Below are positions 12,301 to 20,684 of a stretch of DNA of 64,000 nucleotides, piece by piece. The stretch is from Achromobacter pestifer (GTDB lineage: Bacteria > Pseudomonadota > Gammaproteobacteria > Burkholderiales > Burkholderiaceae_B). The notes under the pieces were generated by a model that did no database searches, had not been told where the DNA came from, and saw only the letters and a list, made by a program, of their open reading frames with translations. Position 1 is the stretch's first letter, and each line of letters begins with the position of its first letter. Position numbers and translations under genes: made by a program. The stretch is from NCBI RefSeq assembly GCF_902859625.1, contig NZ_CADIJX010000004.1, forward strand, positions 674,617-738,616, read 5' to 3'.

Positions 12301-15300
12301 AGCGCCGGTCAATTGACGCACGGTTGCGGCATCGTGCTCTTCGGTGCCGTCGGCCACGTTGGTGATCTGGCGGTACGTGCTGTTACTGCCTACGGACACC
12401 GCGCCTTGCAAGGTACGGTCTGTCGTGTTGAAGGGCACCAATGCGCCGCCGCTGCCGGCCGCGATACTGCCGCTGGCGGGTGCCAGCGCTCGGCCGGATA
12501 CGGAACCCGAACCCAATGCCACACTTCCCGATTCGGTTGCTTGCGCACCCCGGCCGATCGCCAATGCACTGTCGGCAGTGGCGGTAGCGTTGTAGCCGAC
12601 AGCCGTGCTGCCCTGGCCTTGGGCCGACGCATCGCTTTGTGCAAGGCCAGCCTCGTTCGTGCGCACATACCGGATGCCCATGCCGTTGGCGTCGGTGTTG
12701 GCCTGGCTGGTGTCGCCCGCGATGTTGGTGATGGTGTCACCCATCTGCGTCACGTTCTGGTTGGTCTCGTACAACTGCGAGCCATTGACCGCATCCGTGC
12801 TGTTGGCCGACACGTCGCCTTGGGCGACGTTCGTGATCCTGGTGCCGCCGGTTGCGCCGCCGTCGGTGGACGCCGGGCCAGCCAACGTGATCGAGTCCTT
12901 GGGGTCCCCCGGGTTGCCGTCGTACTGCACGGCGCGATCACCCAGGTTACCGACGTCGGTTGCAAGCGATTTAAGCTGGCTGACGTTGACGGCGTCGGTG
13001 TCGGTGGCGCCTGCGGCCACGTTGGTGATGCGGCGTTCCTCGCCGGCCGAGCCGATGCTGACCTCGCCAACGGGCGACAGGCCGGCGACCGTGCCCGTGC
13101 CGGGGTTGTAGGCGGCGGACCCAAGCGTCGCACCATCGGCAACCGCATTGGCGCCCAACGCCACGCTGCCGGCGTGGCTGGCCTGGGCCTCACTGCCGAT
13201 CGCCAACGCGCTATCGGCAGTGGCGGTGGCGTTGTAGCCGACAGCGGTGCTGCCCTGGCCTTGGGCCGACGCATCGCTTTGTGCAAGGCCAGCCTCGTTC
13301 GTGCGCACATACCGGATGCCCATGCCATTGGCGTCGGTGTTGGCTTGGCTGGTGTCGCCGGCGATGTTGGTGATGGTGTCACCGATCTGATTGATATTGG
13401 TGGCGTTTTCGGCCACCTGCTGGTTGGTCTCGTACAACTGCGAGCCATTGACCGCGTCGGTGCTGTTGGCCGACACGTCGCCTTGGGCGACGTTCGTGAT
13501 CCTGGTGCCGCCGGTCGCGCCGCCGTCGGTGGACGCCGGGCCAGCCAACGTGATCGAGTCCTTGGGGTCTCCCGGGTTCCCGTCGTACTGCACGGCGCGG
13601 TCGCCCAGGTTGCCGACGTCGGTTGCAAGCGATTTAAGCTGGCTGACATTGACGGCGTCGGTGTCGGTGGCGCCTGCGGCGACGTTCGTGATGCGGCGCT
13701 CGGCACCAGCCGAACCGATGCTGACCTCGCCAACCGGCGATGGGCCGGCGACTGTGCCCGCGCCCGGGTTATAGGCCGTGGACCCGAGTGTCGCACCGTC
13801 GGCAACCGCATTGGCGCCCAGCGCCACGCTGCCGGCGTGGCTGGCTTGCGCTTCACGGCCAATCGCCAGCGCACTATCGGCGGTGGCGGTGGCGTTGTAG
13901 CCGACAGCGGTGCTGCCCTGGCCTTGGGCCGACGCATCGCTTTGTGCAAGGCCAGCCTCGTTCGTGCGCACATACCGGATGCCCATGCCATTGGCGTCGG
14001 TGTTGGCTTGGCTGGTGTCGCCGGCGATGTTGGTGATGGTGTCACCGATCTGATTGATATTGGTGGCGTTTTCGGCCACCTGCTGGTTGGTCTCGTACAA
14101 CTGCGAGCCATTGACCGCGTCGGTGCTGTTGGCCGACACGTCGCCTTGGGCGACGTTCGTGATCCTGGTGCCGCCGGTCGCGCCGCCGTCGGTGGACGCC
14201 GGGCCAGCCAACGTGATCGAGTCCTTGGGGTCTCCCGGGTTCCCGTCGTACTGCACGGCGCGGTCGCCCAGGTTGCCGACGTCGGTTGCAAGCGATTTAA
14301 GCTGGCTGACATTGACGGCGTCGGTGTCGGTGGCGCCTGCGGCGACGTTCGTGATGCGGCGCTCGGCACCAGCCGAACCGATGCTGACCTCGCCAACCGG
14401 CGATGGGCCGGCGACTGTGCCCGCGCCCGGGTTATAGGCCGTGGACCCGAGTGTCGCACCATCGGCAACCGCATTGGCGCCTAACGCCACGCTGCCGGCG
14501 TGGCTGGCTTGCGCTTCACGGCCGATCGCCAAGGCGCTGTCGGCGGTGGCGGTAGCGTTGTAGCCCACGGCAGTGCTGCCCTGACCTTGGGCCGACGCAT
14601 CACTTTGTGCAAGGCCAGCCTCGTTCGTGCGCACATACCGGATGCCCATGCCGTTGGCGTCGGTGTTGGCCTGGCTGGTGTCGCCCGCGATGTTGGTGAT
14701 GGTGTCACCCATCTGCGTCACGTTCTGGTTGGTCTCGTACAACTGCGAGCCATTGACCGCATCCGTGCTGGTGGCCGAGACATCGCCGGCCGCAACGTTG
14801 CCCAGCCGGGCCGGATCGCCGCCGGGATTCAGCGTCACGCTTTCATAGTTGACCGTGCCGTCTGGGTTCTGGTCGTACTTGACGGCGCTGTCGCTGACTG
14901 TTTCTATGGCCTGATTGGTCGCGAACAATTGGGAGCCGTTGATGGCGTCGGTGCTGTTCGCATTGATGCGGCCGGCGGCCACATTAGTGATCGTGCGTTC
15001 CGCTCCGGCATCGCCCACGCTGACGGTGCTGTCAGGACTGATGCCGGCGAACTGATACGTTTGGCCGTCAATGGTCGTGCTTGCCGTGGCGACAGCCGCT
15101 TCCGTCCGGGATTGCGCGCCCAGGGCGACATCCCCTGCATTCGCAGCGTTGGCACCGGAGCCCATCGCGATTGCGTTGGCGGCGGAGGCGCTTGCGGTAT
15201 CGCCCAGCGCGATCGATCCGGCATCCGAGGTCGTGGAGCCATTACCTAAAGCGATCGAACCCTGTCCGATGGCCCGGTTGCCGTTGCCGATGGCCACCGC

Positions 15301-16767
15301 GCCATTGCTCGCGGTGTCGCCAGTCTCGTCTCCTGCTGCGATGTTCTCCGCGCCCAGCGCGACCGCGCCCGTGCCATTGGCGGTATTGGGGTCGCCCAAG
15401 GCGACCGCGCCATTGCCGATGGCACGCTGGTCGCGGCCAATCGCCACGGCCCCGCCGGTGGCGGAGGATGCATTCGCCGTGGTGGCGCCCGAGCCGATGG
15501 CCACGTTGTGGCCCTGGTCTCCTGTTGCCACGCCATTGCCAAGCGCGATGTTGTTGCCGTCCGAGTCGGCCGCGGTTGCGGCGTTTCTGCCGATGGCGAT
15601 GTCGTTCTGGCTACGCGCGGTCGCGCCGTCGCCTTGGGCGATGCCGTAGTCGGCGGCGTCCAGTACTTGTGCGCCGCGCCCGATGGCAATGCCGGAGTCC
15701 GCTCCGGCTTCGACGTTGGACTCCCCGCCCAAGGCGATGCCGGAAGCGGCAGCCGATACCGCGCCTCTGACATTGTTGCCGCCCAGGGCAACAGCGCCGA
15801 CGCCGGTGGCCTGCGCGCCGGCGAACGATCCCGGCTGCCCGCCGCCGCCGATGGCAACGGCATTGGCGGCCGCCGCGTTCGAGAAGTTGCCGATCGCCGT
15901 GGCGGCCACGCCACCGGATTTGGCCGAATTGCCGATCGCCGTGGCGTTGCGCGCCGTGACGGTGGCGAAGTTTCCTATGGCTGCGCCGTAGTTCACCTGG
16001 GCATTGGAGGAGTTGCCCAGGGCCAGCGCGTCTTCTCCGACAGCGATGGCGCCGCGGCCAACCGCCACCGCCGCCAGGTTGTTGACCGTGCCGTCCGCGA
16101 CGCTGTCGCTGCCAATCGCAACGTCGCCATTGCGGCGAGCCTCCGACCGGACTCCGATCGCGATGGATTCGCTGCCTCGGGCACGGGATTGGCCGGAGAT
16201 TGCGACAGAGTCATTTCCCAGCGCTTGTGCCCCGGCTGCCTCCGTGTTCGACGATATGTTGCCGCCGATTGCAACACTGCTGGCACCTGTCGCGCGGGTC
16301 CATTGGCCTATCGCCGTTGACCCCATGCCCGAGCCTCGCGCCTGCATGCCGACGGCGGTGCCTCGCGCCGCCCCTGAAGAGGCATAGCCAAGCACCGTTG
16401 CGCCGCTGCCGGTAGCGGTCGCGTTGAAACCCAGGACCTGCACCCCTTGATACCCGCCGCCCTTCGCGCTGCAACCGATCACGTTCGACCATAGGCCGGA
16501 TCCATCGGCGGGAGCACTACCTGGCACGCTGGTGATGCCGTCAGGTCCGACAGCGCTTCCGAGATTGCAGTTCTCCGGCCCATAGGTGGTTGCGCGTGCT
16601 TCCGGCAAGTAGGCGAACACGCCGGCAGCCGCCAGCCCCGCCGCAGCAATAGACCTAGTCAGACTCCGGGTGCTGCTCGATGGTTTGCCGCGAGCATGAG
16701 TATTTTCACCAACGGCCACCCATGTTCCCGAAGCCGCGCTCCAGATCGTCTTGTAAGTTCTATTCAT
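9385..16767 (-). CDS. trimeric autotransporter adhesin (YadA/Hia type)
   Basis: 2460 residues, type Vc secretion. Residues 1-35 form an extended signal peptide region (MNRTYKTIW...GTWVAVGE), then a cleavable signal to about residue 60. A long head of YadA-type repeats (SxAIGxxA every 14-16 residues) is followed by alternating neck (TDAVNVSQL or TDAVNGSQL) and stalk modules. A set of 221-residue modules is repeated almost perfectly. The last 90 residues are the YadA anchor (coiled coil plus four strands, ending GVGYQW), which trimerises in the outer membrane. It mediates surface attachment or autoagglutination. Repeat number is expected to vary by recombination. It leads a same-strand series with two lipoproteins downstream; a LysR gene is divergent upstream. 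Confidence 0.95.
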   Translation of the reverse strand: MNRTYKTIWSAASGTWVAVGENTHARGKPSSSTRSLTRSIAAAGLAAAGVFAYLPEARATTYGPENCNLGSAVGPDGITSVPGSAPADGSGLWSNVIGCSAKGGGYQGVQVLGFNATATGSGATVLGYASSGAARGTAVGMQARGSGMGSTAIGQWTRATGASSVAIGGNISSNTEAAGAQALGNDSVAISGQSRARGSESIAIGVRSEARRNGDVAIGSDSVADGTVNNLAAVAVGRGAIAVGEDALALGNSSNAQVNYGAAIGNFATVTARNATAIGNSAKSGGVAATAIGNFSNAAAANAVAIGGGGQPGSFAGAQATGVGAVALGGNNVRGAVSAAASGIALGGESNVEAGADSGIAIGRGAQVLDAADYGIAQGDGATARSQNDIAIGRNAATAADSDGNNIALGNGVATGDQGHNVAIGSGATTANASSATGGAVAIGRDQRAIGNGAVALGDPNTANGTGAVALGAENIAAGDETGDTASNGAVAIGNGNRAIGQGSIALGNGSTTSDAGSIALGDTASASAANAIAMGSGANAANAGDVALGAQSRTEAAVATASTTIDGQTYQFAGISPDSTVSVGDAGAERTITNVAAGRINANSTDAINGSQLFATNQAIETVSDSAVKYDQNPDGTVNYESVTLNPGGDPARLGNVAAGDVSATSTDAVNGSQLYETNQNVTQMGDTITNIAGDTSQANTDANGMGIRYVRTNEAGLAQSDASAQGQGSTAVGYNATATADSALAIGREAQASHAGSVALGANAVADGATLGSTAYNPGAGTVAGPSPVGEVSIGSAGAERRITNVAAGATDTDAVNVSQLKSLATDVGNLGDRAVQYDGNPGDPKDSITLAGPASTDGGATGGTRITNVAQGDVSANSTDAVNGSQLYETNQQVAENATNINQIGDTITNIAGDTSQANTDANGMGIRYVRTNEAGLAQSDASAQGQGSTAVGYNATATADSALAIGREAQASHAGSVALGANAVADGATLGSTAYNPGAGTVAGPSPVGEVSIGSAGAERRITNVAAGATDTDAVNVSQLKSLATDVGNLGDRAVQYDGNPGDPKDSITLAGPASTDGGATGGTRITNVAQGDVSANSTDAVNGSQLYETNQQVAENATNINQIGDTITNIAGDTSQANTDANGMGIRYVRTNEAGLAQSDASAQGQGSTAVGYNATATADSALAIGSEAQASHAGSVALGANAVADGATLGSAAYNPGTGTVAGLSPVGEVSIGSAGEERRITNVAAGATDTDAVNVSQLKSLATDVGNLGDRAVQYDGNPGDPKDSITLAGPASTDGGATGGTRITNVAQGDVSANSTDAVNGSQLYETNQNVTQMGDTITNIAGDTSQANTDANGMGIRYVRTNEAGLAQSDASAQGQGSTAVGYNATATADSALAIGRGAQATESGSVALGSGSVSGRALAPASGSIAAGSGGALVPFNTTDRTLQGAVSVGSNSTYRQITNVADGTEEHDAATVRQLTGAIESVTVTGTRYFHANSTEPDSLAAGAESIAIGPQTVVNSDSGVGIGDRAVVEQNAPGGIALGQQARTVMADGIAIGTQALANAEQGVAIGTSSSVSVGGGVALGAGSIANTAAGVAGYVPPGADSAGIDATRSKLAAVSIGDVAAGEYRQINGVAAGTVDTDAVNVSQLKAVVSNVSELAAGVVKYDTNPDGTVNYESVTLNPGGDPARLGNVAAGDVSATSTDAVNGSQLYETNQQVAENATNINQIGDTITYIAGDTSQANTDANGMGIRYVRTNEAGLAQSDASAQGQGSTAVGYNATATADSALAIGREAQASHAGSVALGANAVADGASLGSAAYNPGTGTVAGLSPVGEVSIGSAGAERRITNVAAGAIDTDAVNVSQLKAVDSKFQDLVDTDTGIKYFHANSLAADSRALGAESVAIGPRALANAEEAIALGNAAEATGTGAISLGSGSQVSGQRAASFGAGNNISGAGAFSLGNNNNVVAANAFVLGSGVSILDSSLSGAVVLGNGSSVTAASATRGATINGVEYAYAGGDPAAGDVLSVGSAAAPRQIQNVAAGRIAIDSTDAVNGSQLYATHQAIDSLGATVNSIANGGAGVKYFHANGGASAAMPDSQANGLGSVAAGPNAIASGANSVAMGNGAAANKDGDVALGAGSIADRGSESYTGKYSGAQNDTAGTVSVGAPGAERTVSNVADGRNATDAVNVRQLEGAVKEANDYTDKRITEVAGSVVEVGDKINKIDNRVTVVEGDVANIKNGADGMFQVSQDGTPPPAPTASGKNAVAGGAGAVASGKDSTAVGNGAQATGAGATAIGQGSNASGSNAVALGAGSEAARDNSVSVGAVGSERQIINVAPGTAGTDAANINQLREVESGLSTQVAGVRRDLQRLDSRLSAGIAGAMAMSGLPQAYLPGKSMFSMGGATWRGESGFAMGLSTVSDNGRWVVKGLANSTSRGDLGAAVGVGYQW
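12679..14646 (-). repeat. tandem 663-bp coding repeats inside the adhesin gene
   Basis: The same landmark recurs at 12679, 13321, 13984 and 14647, so the periods are 642, 663 and 663 bases (214 and 221 codons, always in frame). Bases 13220-13797 and 13883-14460 are identical over 578 positions by direct comparison. The 642 unit is shorter because it lacks the seven-residue neck insert. More diverged copies occur around 11494. Perfect in-frame repeats of this size allow unit gain or loss without breaking the frame. Confidence 0.9.
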
Positions 16768-17228
16768 AATCCACTCTCGCTGCGGGTTGACGTGGTTGAT
16801 CCAAGGGACCGGTCAATGCCGGAAAGAATGAGGTTCGATCTCGAGCAGATGTGGACTGCTGGCGGGCGCGGATTTCACCGAAGACGAAATGCGCGCAAGG
16901 CCTGCCGTCCGTGTCTCCTGGAGCCAGGATCGTGCCTCGAATCCCTTGCATTTCAACCATTGAATGGATGCTCCATTGCGATACATCCATTGACCAAAGC
17001 CACGGCCAGCTTACGTGGGGCATGAGCTTGCGAGTAGTCAGATCCGCCGATACTTACTATCGACTGAAGGCCATATGAGCGTGCCCGGTGTTTGAGTATC
17101 ATTGGTGCGCAGAAGCGCCTGGGGGATAGGAACAAGAAGAATTCATCCCTGCATGGGGATGGTGTTCACGCCCCCCATTTGGGCAACATCGCGATCAGCG
17201 TCCAATTTAGAAAGCGTAGGACATGTAC
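16768..17228. other. intergenic region between adhesin and LysR genes
   Basis: 461 bases with no credible gene; short open frames on both strands lack ribosome binding sites and family resemblance. It must hold both divergent promoters. An inverted repeat, AATGGATG (16963-16970) and CATCCATT (16984-16991) with a 13-base loop, is the most obvious structure and could be a regulator site or RNA hairpin. Confidence 0.6.
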
Positions 17229-18146
17229 ATGGATTTGCTGGCAACGGTGCGCATCTTTACGCGTGTGGTCGAGCGCGGCAGCATGTCTGGAGCCGCAAGG
17301 GAGTTGGAGATGGGTCAGCCCGCAGTCAGCGAACGCATCCACAAGCTGGAGACATTTCTTGGCGCAAAGCTGTTGATGCGCAGCGCCCGAACGCTTACAT
17401 GTACCGACGAAGGACAACTTTTCTACGATTGCGGCAGAGAGCTGCTGGCTGCGGCTGACCGTGCGATAACGGCGGTGTCCAGCAAGAAAGAGGCCGTTGC
17501 AGGCGCGGTACGTCTCGCTTCCGCCCAGTGCTTCGGCGAAGTCGTGTTGCCTCACGTGCTGATGCGCGTGCGAGAGCAATATCCAAAGTTGCATTTGGAC
17601 CTTGTGCTCAATGACGCCGTGGTCGATCCCGTTACGGAAGGGGTCGACATTTCGATACGGTTGGGCCAGCTTGGCGAGGGCGGCTACGTCGCTCATCCGC
17701 TCGGCTACGTGCACCGGACATTGGTGGCGGCGCCTGCATACCTGGCCCGGCATGGGCAGCTGGAAAGCCCGGCCGATATCAGGAAGCACGATTTCATCCG
17801 CGTGAAAGGCATCTTCGGCAATGAGCTGCTTCCCCTGGTTCGCGCGAATGGGCCGGTGGAGAATTTCCCGATAAGCACGATTCTCGTCATCAGCCATTGG
17901 CGCCCGATGTTCGAAATGATCTCCGCGGGCGCTGGAATCGGCGTGGTGCAACAGCCGGCCTGCCTGCCGGCGCTAAGGCAAGGCAAGCTGGTTGAGTTGC
18001 TTCCTCAATACCGGGTGCCGTCCTTTCCCATCAACGTGCTGGTGCAAGCGACGCGGCCCATGCCGCCTAGAATTCGCGCCATCATCGATATTCTGAAAAG
18101 CGAAGTGCCATTCGTCCTCAGGCAAGGTGAAGGTTCGCATGATTGA
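17229..18146 (+). CDS. LysR-family transcriptional regulator
   Basis: 305 residues. The N-terminus MDLLATVRIFTRVVERGSM followed by SGAARELEMGQPAVSERIHKLE is the typical LTTR winged helix-turn-helix; the rest is the effector-binding domain. Two ATGs are possible (17223 and 17229). The AGGA at 17218-17221 sits too close to the first and at good distance from the second, so I chose 17229. Transcribed away from the adhesin operon, which makes it a candidate regulator of that operon. The sequence alone cannot show it. Confidence 0.9.
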   Translation: MDLLATVRIFTRVVERGSMSGAARELEMGQPAVSERIHKLETFLGAKLLMRSARTLTCTDEGQLFYDCGRELLAAADRAITAVSSKKEAVAGAVRLASAQCFGEVVLPHVLMRVREQYPKLHLDLVLNDAVVDPVTEGVDISIRLGQLGEGGYVAHPLGYVHRTLVAAPAYLARHGQLESPADIRKHDFIRVKGIFGNELLPLVRANGPVENFPISTILVISHWRPMFEMISAGAGIGVVQQPACLPALRQGKLVELLPQYRVPSFPINVLVQATRPMPPRIRAIIDILKSEVPFVLRQGEGSHD

Positions 18147-18185
18147 GCTGGCCGCCATCCGGTAACTGCGCGGGCAAGGATCCAT

Positions 18186-18512
18186 ATGTTGAACACGTCT
18201 ATGGTCGGGACGGTCGTCGGCGCGCCGGCGTCGCGTTTTTGCGTTGACGGCACGTTGCGCGCAAGTGTGGATGTCCAGACCTTCGCCGGCAACGGCGAGC
18301 GGCTGACGGTTCACGTGTATTCGATCTTGCCGAAGATCGCGAAATCCCTGTTGGTGTTGACTGATGGCGAAGGCGTGTCGGTGTGCGGACTGCTATCGGC
18401 GGACGTGGTGTTTCATGAGAGGCGGCGGTTCGGCCTGGCGCTCTCGGTAGATGCGACTTCCGTATCCAGTATCGGCCAGATGGGAGGCGATCACGGGAAT
18501 ACACGGGGCTAG
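18186..18512 (+). CDS. small OB-fold, SSB-like protein
   Basis: 108 residues, preceded by AAGGA five bases before the ATG, a better ribosome binding site than most neighbours have. The order of features resembles a short divergent single-stranded DNA-binding protein: MVGTVVGAP then ASRFCVDGT, a strand LTVHVYSI, then LLVLTDGEGVSVCGLL and a closing strand GLALSVDATSVSSI. There is no acidic C-terminal tail like that of the main ssb at 5454. The 3' end overlaps the EAL gene by 62 bases in another frame, suggesting translational coupling. The family call rests on pattern only; it could be an unrelated small beta-barrel. Confidence 0.55.
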   Translation: MLNTSMVGTVVGAPASRFCVDGTLRASVDVQTFAGNGERLTVHVYSILPKIAKSLLVLTDGEGVSVCGLLSADVVFHERRRFGLALSVDATSVSSIGQMGGDHGNTRG

Positions 18513-20079
18513 TCCAAGAGGCCAGCGGCGCAGGGCTCGGATCGCACTGGCGGCGTGCATGATCGCGGCCGCTGTGCTTTGCACCCCTATGCTTGTATCG
18601 CCGTATCTTGCCCTGAAGCGTGCTGTTGCTGAAGAGACACGCCGCAACGAACGATTGACCGTCATCGCCCTGGAGCGCGCTGGCCTGATCTACCGCACCG
18701 TCAAAGCGGCGCTTGCCATGCTCTCCGCGCAGGACAGAATGCCATGCTCGTCGGCACATGTTGCCGCGCTGCGCCATTTGGCGGTCAGCAGCGATTTTGC
18801 CGAGGAAGTCGATTTCGTGCGCAATCAACGCGCGCTCTGTTCGTCGTGGGGAGTTGCACGGCCGTCCTATCCGGTCGAGCCGTCCGGCTTGCCAAATGCC
18901 GATGGCATTGATGTTTTTGCGTATCGCCATCCCAGGCTTCCGCCCGAGAATGCCTGGCAGGTAGCCTTCATGAAAGGTCATTACGTCGTGATGGTGGATC
19001 CATCCCGCTTTACGGATCCCGTGGCTAGCGCCAAGGCTCAATTGGCCGTCTTGAGAAGTGATGGAACGCCTTTGGCGGTGTCGAACCTTGCCGACGGGGA
19101 GATGGCCGGGCCAGCGGGAATGCGCCGTGTGCGCGAGGACTTGGTTACCGAGGGGCAAGACGGCAATTGGAAGGTGAGTGTCGCGCTTGCCCGGGCACAC
19201 GTCGCGGCGCGGGCCGAGCAGTTGCAGAACGTGTTCCTGATCGCGGGCTATTTCGTTGCCGCGCTGGCGTTGCTGCCGCTGATTTACCTGGCGCGCAAAA
19301 GCATGTCGCCGGCAGGCGAGCTGGCGGCGGCCATCCGCCGACGTGAATTCACGGTGCACTATCAGCCCATCATGGATCTACGGACGCGCCGTTGCATCGG
19401 GGCGGAAGCGCTGGTGCGTTGGCGGCGGCCCGACGGCTCTCTGGAGGCGCCGGCCAATTTCATCGGCTTGGCCGAGTCCAGCGGTTTGGCGCCGGCATTG
19501 ACGCGGCTGGTCATCGACGAGGTATTGCGGGAAATGGCGGCCTTACTGAAGTCGGAGCCTTCCCTTCACATCGCAATCAATCTATGCCCGGAAGATGTGG
19601 AAACCGGGCGTGCCGTCGACTACCTCGACAGAGCGATGTTCGGCAGGGGCCTGGCCTATTCGCAGATCTGGCTGGAAGCGACTGAAAGCGGCTTCATCGA
19701 CCTGGACCGCGCCTGTGCGTCATTGAGCGCCGCACGGGACACCGGGCATACCATCGCGCTTGACGACTTCGGCACGGGGTATTCCAGCCTGCTTTACCTG
19801 CGCAGTTTGCCGTTGGATGTGCTGAAAATCGACAGGTCGTTCGTCGAGCCGCTGGGCGTTGGGGGCGAGGATGCGCGAATCACCGCGCATATTGTCGAAC
19901 TGGCGCTGGATCTGGGGTTGACCCTCGTCGCCGAGGGGATAGAAACGCCCGAGCAAGAGGTCTTACTTCGCAAGCTCGGCGTGCATGCCGGCCAAGGCTG
20001 GTTGTATTCACGGCCACTGCCTGGCGAGGCCTTCGGGGCGTTCTATCAGTTGAATCGACGGGAGATCGGGCTGCACTGA
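18451..20079 (+). CDS. CSS-motif EAL-domain c-di-GMP phosphodiesterase
   Basis: 542 residues, inner membrane. TM1 at about 30-52, a periplasmic CSS domain, TM2 at about 253-275, then a cytoplasmic EAL domain to the end. Two cysteine motifs are visible, C99-S-S and C130-S-S; their spacing is close to the redox-sensitive cysteine pair of E. coli PdeC-type enzymes. The EAL domain keeps E319-A-L, D438-D439 in DDFGTGYSS, and EGIET, so it should hydrolyse c-di-GMP to pGpG. There is no good start after 18451 that preserves TM1, so the 62-base overlap with the SSB-like gene is probably real. Confidence 0.9.
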   Translation: MRLPYPVSARWEAITGIHGASPRGQRRRARIALAACMIAAAVLCTPMLVSPYLALKRAVAEETRRNERLTVIALERAGLIYRTVKAALAMLSAQDRMPCSSAHVAALRHLAVSSDFAEEVDFVRNQRALCSSWGVARPSYPVEPSGLPNADGIDVFAYRHPRLPPENAWQVAFMKGHYVVMVDPSRFTDPVASAKAQLAVLRSDGTPLAVSNLADGEMAGPAGMRRVREDLVTEGQDGNWKVSVALARAHVAARAEQLQNVFLIAGYFVAALALLPLIYLARKSMSPAGELAAAIRRREFTVHYQPIMDLRTRRCIGAEALVRWRRPDGSLEAPANFIGLAESSGLAPALTRLVIDEVLREMAALLKSEPSLHIAINLCPEDVETGRAVDYLDRAMFGRGLAYSQIWLEATESGFIDLDRACASLSAARDTGHTIALDDFGTGYSSLLYLRSLPLDVLKIDRSFVEPLGVGGEDARITAHIVELALDLGLTLVAEGIETPEQEVLLRKLGVHAGQGWLYSRPLPGEAFGAFYQLNRREIGLH

Positions 20080-20111
20080 AATTATTTGTTTCAAAAATGG
20101 GCTTTGATCAT

Positions 20112-20129
20112 CTATCTAGTAGTAGGTAA
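20112..20129. promoter_or_regulatory. upstream TetR operator-like site (degenerate)
   Basis: TATCTA, four bases, TAGGTA: the same arm length and spacer as the two sites at the DUF4148 promoters, with one mismatch between arms. It lies 104 bp (about ten helical turns) upstream of the next site, which would suit looping. Confidence 0.55.
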
Positions 20130-20203
20130 GATTCATCCATCGACACAGCAAACCCAACAACCCGCTGGTGCCGAACCAGAAATACAGTAGGACCGCTTTT
20201 TAT

Positions 20204-20233
20204 TTGCCTTGCTGTCTACCTATAAGTAGATAG
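20204..20233 (+). promoter_or_regulatory. promoter and overlapping operator of the first DUF4148 gene
   Basis: Possible -35 TTGCCT (20204-20209), 17-base spacer, -10 TAGATA (20227-20232). The -10 is the right half of an inverted repeat, CTACCTA (20216-20222), TAAG, TAGATAG (20227-20233). A repressor bound here would block RNA polymerase. Confidence 0.65.
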
Positions 20234-20281
20234 TTTAATCGAAACCTAATCCGCATCAAATCCGTTATCTGGAGATCAACC

Positions 20282-20590
20282 ATGAAGACCCTCGTATCCG
20301 CCCTGATTCTGTCCGCTTCCTTCATCGGCGCCGCCCAAGCTGGCGAGCTGGACTATCCGCCCGCCCTGAACACCGAAAGCACGGTGACCCGCGCCCAAGT
20401 GCAGCAAGAATTGGCCGCGGCGCGCGCCAACGGTGAACTGGTATCTGGCGAAGAAGGCTATGCCGCGACCGCGTTCGCTTCCGTCGGCACCGACAAGACC
20501 CGTGCACAAGTGAAGCAGGAATTGGCTGCTGCCCGCGCTCAAGGTCTGACCGAAAGCGGTGAACTGGACTACCCGCCCGTTCAAGGCTGA
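20282..20590 (+). CDS. DUF4148 secreted protein, copy 1
   Basis: 102 residues. A Sec signal peptide ends at AAQA (residues 17-20). The mature part has two copies of the DUF4148 pattern, TRAQVxxELAAARAxG followed by a GE..Y or GELDYPP turn, so it is a short helical repeat protein exported to the periplasm. The function of the family is unknown; it is expanded in Burkholderiales. GGAG lies eight bases before the ATG. It is 97% or more identical to the copy at 20685, including the ribosome binding site, so this is a recent tandem duplication. Likely repressed by the TetR at 21125. Confidence 0.9.
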   Translation: MKTLVSALILSASFIGAAQAGELDYPPALNTESTVTRAQVQQELAAARANGELVSGEEGYAATAFASVGTDKTRAQVKQELAAARAQGLTESGELDYPPVQG

Positions 20591-20595
20591 TTTTT

Positions 20596-20625
20596 TTGAA
20601 ATCGTATCTATCTAGTGATAGATAG
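20596..20625 (+). promoter_or_regulatory. promoter and overlapping operator of the second DUF4148 gene
   Basis: -35 TTGAAA (20596-20601), 17-base spacer, -10 TAGATA (20619-20624). The operator is a perfect inverted repeat, CTATCTA (20608-20614), GTGA, TAGATAG (20619-20625), with its right arm covering the -10, the same geometry as at 20204-20233. Confidence 0.75.
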
Positions 20626-20684
20626 TTTCAATACTGAAGCACCCCAATCCCTGATGCAGCATTGATCCTTACTGGAGATCAACC

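Noticed and set aside
11083..14484. 1133-codon plus-strand open frame inside the adhesin gene
   Set aside because: Antisense to the repetitive adhesin; its protein repeats only mirror the adhesin repeats. No start signal.
9385..16767. Regular repeats that could suggest a CRISPR or satellite array
   Set aside because: The periods are protein-coding (14-16 residue head repeats and 214/221-codon modules), with no spacer pattern.
16953..17135. Short minus-strand ORF between adhesin and LysR genes
   Set aside because: No start signal and no similarity; the stretch more likely holds divergent promoters.
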